Source: Brassica napus (lineage: Eukaryota > Streptophyta > Magnoliopsida > Brassicales > Brassicaceae). Taken from it: a stretch of DNA of 64,000 nucleotides. The translations under genes and the position numbers were made by a program. Location: the NCBI RefSeq assembly GCF_020379485.1, contig NC_063448.1:12299726-12363725 (forward strand), given 5' to 3'. A model generated the notes under the pieces. That model was not told the DNA's origin. It was given only the letters and a program-made list of their open reading frames with translations, and searched no databases. Positions 60,233 through 64,000 of the stretch are shown here, piece by piece (positions within the stretch are counted from its first letter, which is position 1; each line of letters opens with the position of its first letter).

Positions 60233-61576
60233 TCAGTTCATCCTTTCCGCTATTCCATTCTGTTGAGGCGTTCCAGGAATAGTCTTCTCCATCTTGATCC
60301 CATTATCAGCGCAATATCTCTTGAACTCGTCGCTGATGTACTCTCCGCCATTATCAGACCTTAAACACTTCAACTTGAGATTCGTCTCAATCTCAACCAT
60401 GGCTTTCCATATTTTGAAAACAGAAAACACTTCATGCTTGTTTTTCATGAAGTAAACCCACACTTTTCTTGTGGAGTCGTCGATAAAAGTCACATAGTAG
60501 TATGAACCTCCTAGCGATGCAACAGGAGCGGGTCCCCACACGTCAGTGTGCACCAGCTCTAGCTTCTCAGATTTTGGTTCTCTTCCTCCTTTAGAGAAAC
60601 TAACCCGTTTCTGTTTCCCAAGGATGCAACTTTCACACATCTGATGATCCACCGTCTTCAGATCCGGAAGAGCGTCATTTTCCACCATGAGTTTCATCCC
60701 TTTCTCACTCATGTGTCCCAACCTACAATGCCACAACTTGGTATGTTTGGCATTCTCGACAACAGCAACAATGTCTTGATAACTCGTCGTCATATAAAGA
60801 GTGCCTCTTTTATGACCTCTAGCCACCACCATGGAACCTTTCTTGACTCTCCAGGCTCCACCACCAAAATTAACATCGTGCCCCGTATCATCAAGTTGAC
60901 CTACTGGGATCATATTTCGCATCAACTTTGGCACATGTCTGACTTTCGTAATCTTCCACACACGTCCATCTGACATCTTTAGGTTGATATCTCCAATACC
61001 AATTATGTCCAAAGGTAATCCATCAGCAAGATATACCTTTCCGTAATTTCCCGCAACATAATTTTCCATAATGTTATGGTGCGGTGTGGTGTGGAACGAC
61101 GCTCCTGAGTCAAGCACCCATGAATCGACTGGGCTATCGACATAGGAGATTGACGCTTTGGTGGTATTTGCAGTTGCATCACGAGCTTCAATTTTCTTCG
61201 GAGAATCAATAGACACTACCAATGCATCAGCGATTTCACGTGTCACTGCATTGGCTCCGCCTCTAGTGTTGTCTTCCTTCTTCGGTGGTGCTCGGCAATT
61301 CTTCTTAATGTGACCTGTCTTTCCACAATTCCTGCACTCTGCAGGTTGTCTGAATTTGGACTGACCCCGTCCATTCCTTGACTTCGATCTGCCATTACTC
61401 CGGTTATTTCTATATGGGTTTCTCCCTCTGTTTTCCACGTTGAAAGCATAACTCGTTGATTCCTCCCTAGAGTCTATCCTTCGAACGTCCTCAGCAAGGA
61501 TACGATCTCTAACATCATTAAATTTAAGCTTCTGAGTACCCACAGAATTACTAACCGCTGCCTCATTGGCTCCCAA
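60233..61576 (-). pseudogene. Tnt1-like gag end, zinc knuckle, protease and integrase core
   Basis: A long open frame of 447 codons. It has the zinc knuckle CRNCGKTGHIKKNC (about residues 82-95), the protease DSGAS (about 157-161), the integrase HHCC region (LWHCRLGHMSEKG...CESCILGK) and the DDE core (HTDVWGP, SDNGGEY, QNGIAERMN). A TGA stop at 60233-60235 directly follows ERMN, where the family usually has Arg, and the frame resumes after it. Confidence 0.9.
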
Positions 61577-62054
61577 CTATTTGGCAGAGATGCCAACAAA
61601 ATCAGTGCTCGCACTTCATCATCAAACACGATTTCAACTGATGACAGTTGGTTGATAATCGTGTTGAACTCGTTCACATGTGCGGCGACCAGGTCACCTT
61701 CTTCCATCTTTAAATGAAAGAGTTTCTTCATGAGAAATACCTTATTGTTTGCCGAAGGTTTCTCATACATATCTGAGAGAACTTTCATGAGTCCTTCCGT
61801 GGTCTTCTCCTTCGCAACGTTGTGAGCAACGTTTTTCGATAATGTTAACCTTATAACACCCAGAACTTGTCTGTCAAGGAGCTCCCCCACTCATCCTGAT
61901 CCATCTTCTCAGGCTTCTTGCTCAACGGTTGATGAAGCTTCTTTCCGTACAGATAATCTTCAATTTGCATTCTCCAAAATACATAATATGTACCGTCAAA
62001 TTTGCCGATACTGTGCGCCAAACCATCTTCGCCTCCCATCGTTTCTGGAACCAC
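61577..62054 (-). pseudogene. Tnt1-like gag N-terminal part (frameshifted)
   Basis: ATG at 62052-62054. KFDGTYYVFWRMQIEDYLYG is the typical start of Tnt1-type gag, followed after a frameshift near 61860-61890 by the capsid middle (LMKVLSDMYEKPSANNKVFL, LPNSWE). A second frameshift near 61560-61580 leads into the next frame. Confidence 0.85.
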
Positions 62055-62174
62055 CGTGTATTAAAAACACCTTTGTCGACAAACCGATGTTACCGACAAA
62101 ATTTACTATTCATGAATTACTGTTCACGTGAATAGTATCTCCGCAAAAAAAATTGACTGATCACCGTAACTCAA

Positions 62175-62186
62175 GCTCTGATACCA
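62175..62186 (-). other. Primer-binding site of the Tnt1-like element
   Basis: Minus strand TGGTATCAGAGC, two bases inside the 5' LTR; initiator Met-tRNA type. Confidence 0.9.
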
Positions 62187-62629
62187 GTTGTTAGGAAATG
62201 TGCGGTCAAATTTTGCGAAAAATCGAATTTATGGGAGGGGGAAAAACACACAAAATTGTTAACGGAGTTCGCCAATGTTGCATACGTCTCCGGACCTGTT
62301 ACATATCTTTATTATCAACCCGGAAAATTTTACAAGCTCTCAACTCACACCCGACCCCAAATACACGTTTTTAATTTTCTTACAAGAGAATTTTTTTTTC
62401 TCACAAAAAAAATTCTTTCTCTCTGGAACACTTTACTCTTGTGTTCTTCTTTGTTTTGGGATACATTTCAGAAACTAGAAGCTTGTATATTTATAGGAAG
62501 AGCTTGAGGAGTAGGTGGACATAATTGTTGACAAAAGCACCTCCTTCTTTGATTTTTGTTTTTCACTTCTTTCACCCTCCAACTTCACCGTCTATTATGA
62601 AACACGTGATGTAACTAATATAATTTACT

Positions 62630-62881
62630 ACAAAATCATACTTTATCACAAAACATAAAAAAGGAAAGAAATAGAAACAAATTCTTGATCAGAAGGCCAT
62701 GTATGTAGAGGATTAGAAATTGACTACTGTCATTATCATTAATTATTTCTAACATTTCGAAGTAAAACTAAGAGCATGTCCAAAATATTTTGTATAATTT
62801 CAAATATAGAGTTTTGTAAACTTCCAAATAAATAATCTTTTTGGAGATGTTGTAATGTGTTATCATTTTGAAGCTTTCAGT
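62630..62881. other. Intergenic, no gene recognised
   Basis: AT-rich; nothing recognised. Confidence 0.4.
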
Positions 62882-62887
62882 TGTACC

Positions 62888-63092
62888 TAGTGGCAGAGCT
62901 AGTCTGTGATTTTATAAGGGTCAAAAACTAATTTATAGCTAAAAGAGGCATGTATGAGTTTTGAACTCCTAACATAGGGGTCAAAATGAGAAATTTAAAC
63001 CAGCACACCACAACAATAACTTAGGAGACAAGCTTAAAGATTAAGCTTTTTATAGATTTCATACGGGTCAGGTGGGTGGCTCCGCCGCTGGC
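62888..63092. mobile_element. hAT-like MITE
   Basis: 205 bp between TGTACC at 62882-62887 and 63093-63098. The ends are TAGTGGCAGAGCTAG and (reversed) GCCAGCGGCGGAGCCACCC, matching the common 'GTGGCGGAGCC' ends of small hAT-type elements in Brassicaceae. hAT duplicates are usually 8 bp; here 6-7 are visible. Confidence 0.65.
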
Positions 63093-63098
63093 TGTACC

Positions 63099-64000
63099 AA
63101 GGCGACAAAGAGTCGTCTTTGTCGCAGCAAAAAATAAAATGATCTCATGATCAACAAAGAAAAGTAGAAACTGTAAAGCTTTGTGTTTTGTTGAAGGTCA
63201 CTCTATATGTGCAGACTAAAACGATGAGAGGTGAAAAGTTCACCAATAAGGATGGAGATTCCCTCATTTATGTTCTGCACTAGTTTGCGCATTACTGAAT
63301 ATTGTTTCTATTTACTACGTGAACGATCAATACAGCTCTCCTCTTTAAATGGGAGGTGCGAAATATATATGTGCTAAATAAAGCAGTATTTCATTTTCAT
63401 GTCTAGCTAACAACATTTTTACACCATTGCGAGCTTGTGAATTTAGGCTTCTAAATTTGCTTCATAAATAAAATGTTGTGAAGAGTCTAAACTGAATCAC
63501 AAGGTGATTTACATTCATAGTTTTGATTACATATATATACTTTTAATTGTTTCAAACAAATTATTAGTACATGTTTCCCAGTCACCAGTGAGTTTGTTTA
63601 AACAAATATTCTTTGGCATGTAAATGCTATTTACAAACAAGAGTTATTTTTCTGTTTAAATTTATAATTTATAAGAACAATGAGTTTTTTTCCTTTTTCA
63701 CCTCAAAAGGTTATTCTAAGAACAATGGTTATAATTGGTAAACTTTGGTGTAATATAGAGTAAATAAAAAAGTGAAAAATAGAGTATATATTAAAAATCA
63801 GATTTCTCTTGTCAATTCAAAAGTAACTTTAATGGTGTTTTCTTTACTTTATCAACAGTACATAGAATAAAAATACAATGGTAATATTTTACCTGATTGG
63901 TAATTTTATAGCTGAACTTAGAGTAAAATAATTTTACTCTAAAATAACTACACAGTCGCTCCCAATGAGTTAAACTTAAAGGCTAAAAATGGTTGCATAT
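63099..64000. other. Intergenic, no gene recognised
   Basis: AT-rich; nothing coding or structural recognised on either strand. Confidence 0.4.

Larger units (their letters stand above)
57539..62620 (-). mobile_element. Tnt1-like Copia retrotransposon, nearly full length
   Basis: The 3' LTR is 57539-57978 (440 bp) and the 5' LTR 62189-62620 (432 bp), flanked by TAATT at 57534-57538 and 62621-62625. The Met-tRNA primer site lies at 62175-62186, and a purine tract (minus: CAAATGGGAGAT) adjoins the 3' LTR. Total 5.08 kb, the usual size for Tnt1-type (Tork lineage) elements. Gag, zinc knuckle, protease, integrase, reverse transcriptase and RNase H follow in order on the minus strand. Point stops and a few frameshifts break the polyprotein, and the outer LTR end has decayed from CA to TA (62619-62620). 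Confidence 0.93.

Noticed and set aside
1..64000. tRNA, rRNA or snRNA genes
   Set aside because: Only SINE-type box A/B signals were seen (41135-41375 and 52060-52285); no complete tRNA fold or rRNA motif was recognised by eye.
1..64000. Bacterial-style operon, defence or toxin system
   Set aside because: Introns, LTR elements and gene content show plant nuclear DNA; neighbouring genes have separate promoters and unrelated roles.

Overview
This is plant nuclear DNA from a Brassicaceae genome, most likely Brassica or a close relative such as Raphanus. The recognisable genes have spliceosomal introns and closest likeness to Arabidopsis genes of the At1g20720-At1g20823 interval, and they occur in that order: a FANCJ-type helicase, the EH-domain endocytic protein EH1/Pan1, an F-box gene, plastid FKBP18, the plastid outer-envelope pore OEP21 and the RING-H2 ligase ATL80. 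Gene names rest on remembered family sequences, not on a search. Everything between these genes is much expanded by transposable elements.

Layout. 1-356: 5' end of the helicase gene, minus strand. 588-990: a dispersed element with telomere-like repeats. 1492-10192: a decayed Copia retrotransposon (minus), with one LTR split by a 3.77-kb TG...CA insertion that looks like a solo LTR. 10200-28800: a duplicated cluster of small defensin-like (DEFL) genes and copies of the EH1 5' region. It is cut up by a 4.3-kb fold-back element rich in GACGAC/GTCGTC palindromes, Helitron-like 3' ends, a CYP90-like P450 fragment, a poly(A) retrocopy, a TRIM-like LTR element and MITEs. 28789-29294: a solo LTR. 29606-34325: EH1 in 12 exons. 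34754-39160: a possible gene remnant, then the F-box gene, FKBP18 and OEP21. 39256-53100: a long-TIR MITE, a SINE, a non-autonomous gag-only LTR element carrying an internal 2016-bp tandem duplication, another MITE, a second SINE-like sequence and a second telomere-like element. 53248-53844: ATL80, intronless. 57539-62620: a nearly full-length Tnt1-like Copia element (minus). 62888-63092: a small hAT-like MITE.

The host genes act independently: replication and interstrand-crosslink repair (FANCJ), clathrin-mediated endocytosis (EH1 in the TPLATE complex), protein turnover (F-box, ATL80) and plastid functions (FKBP18, OEP21). Their clustering is ancestral order, not an operon. I found no new biological system of the cassette type. 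The most unusual material is the DEFL/EH1 duplication cluster, the fold-back element and the internally duplicated LTR elements.
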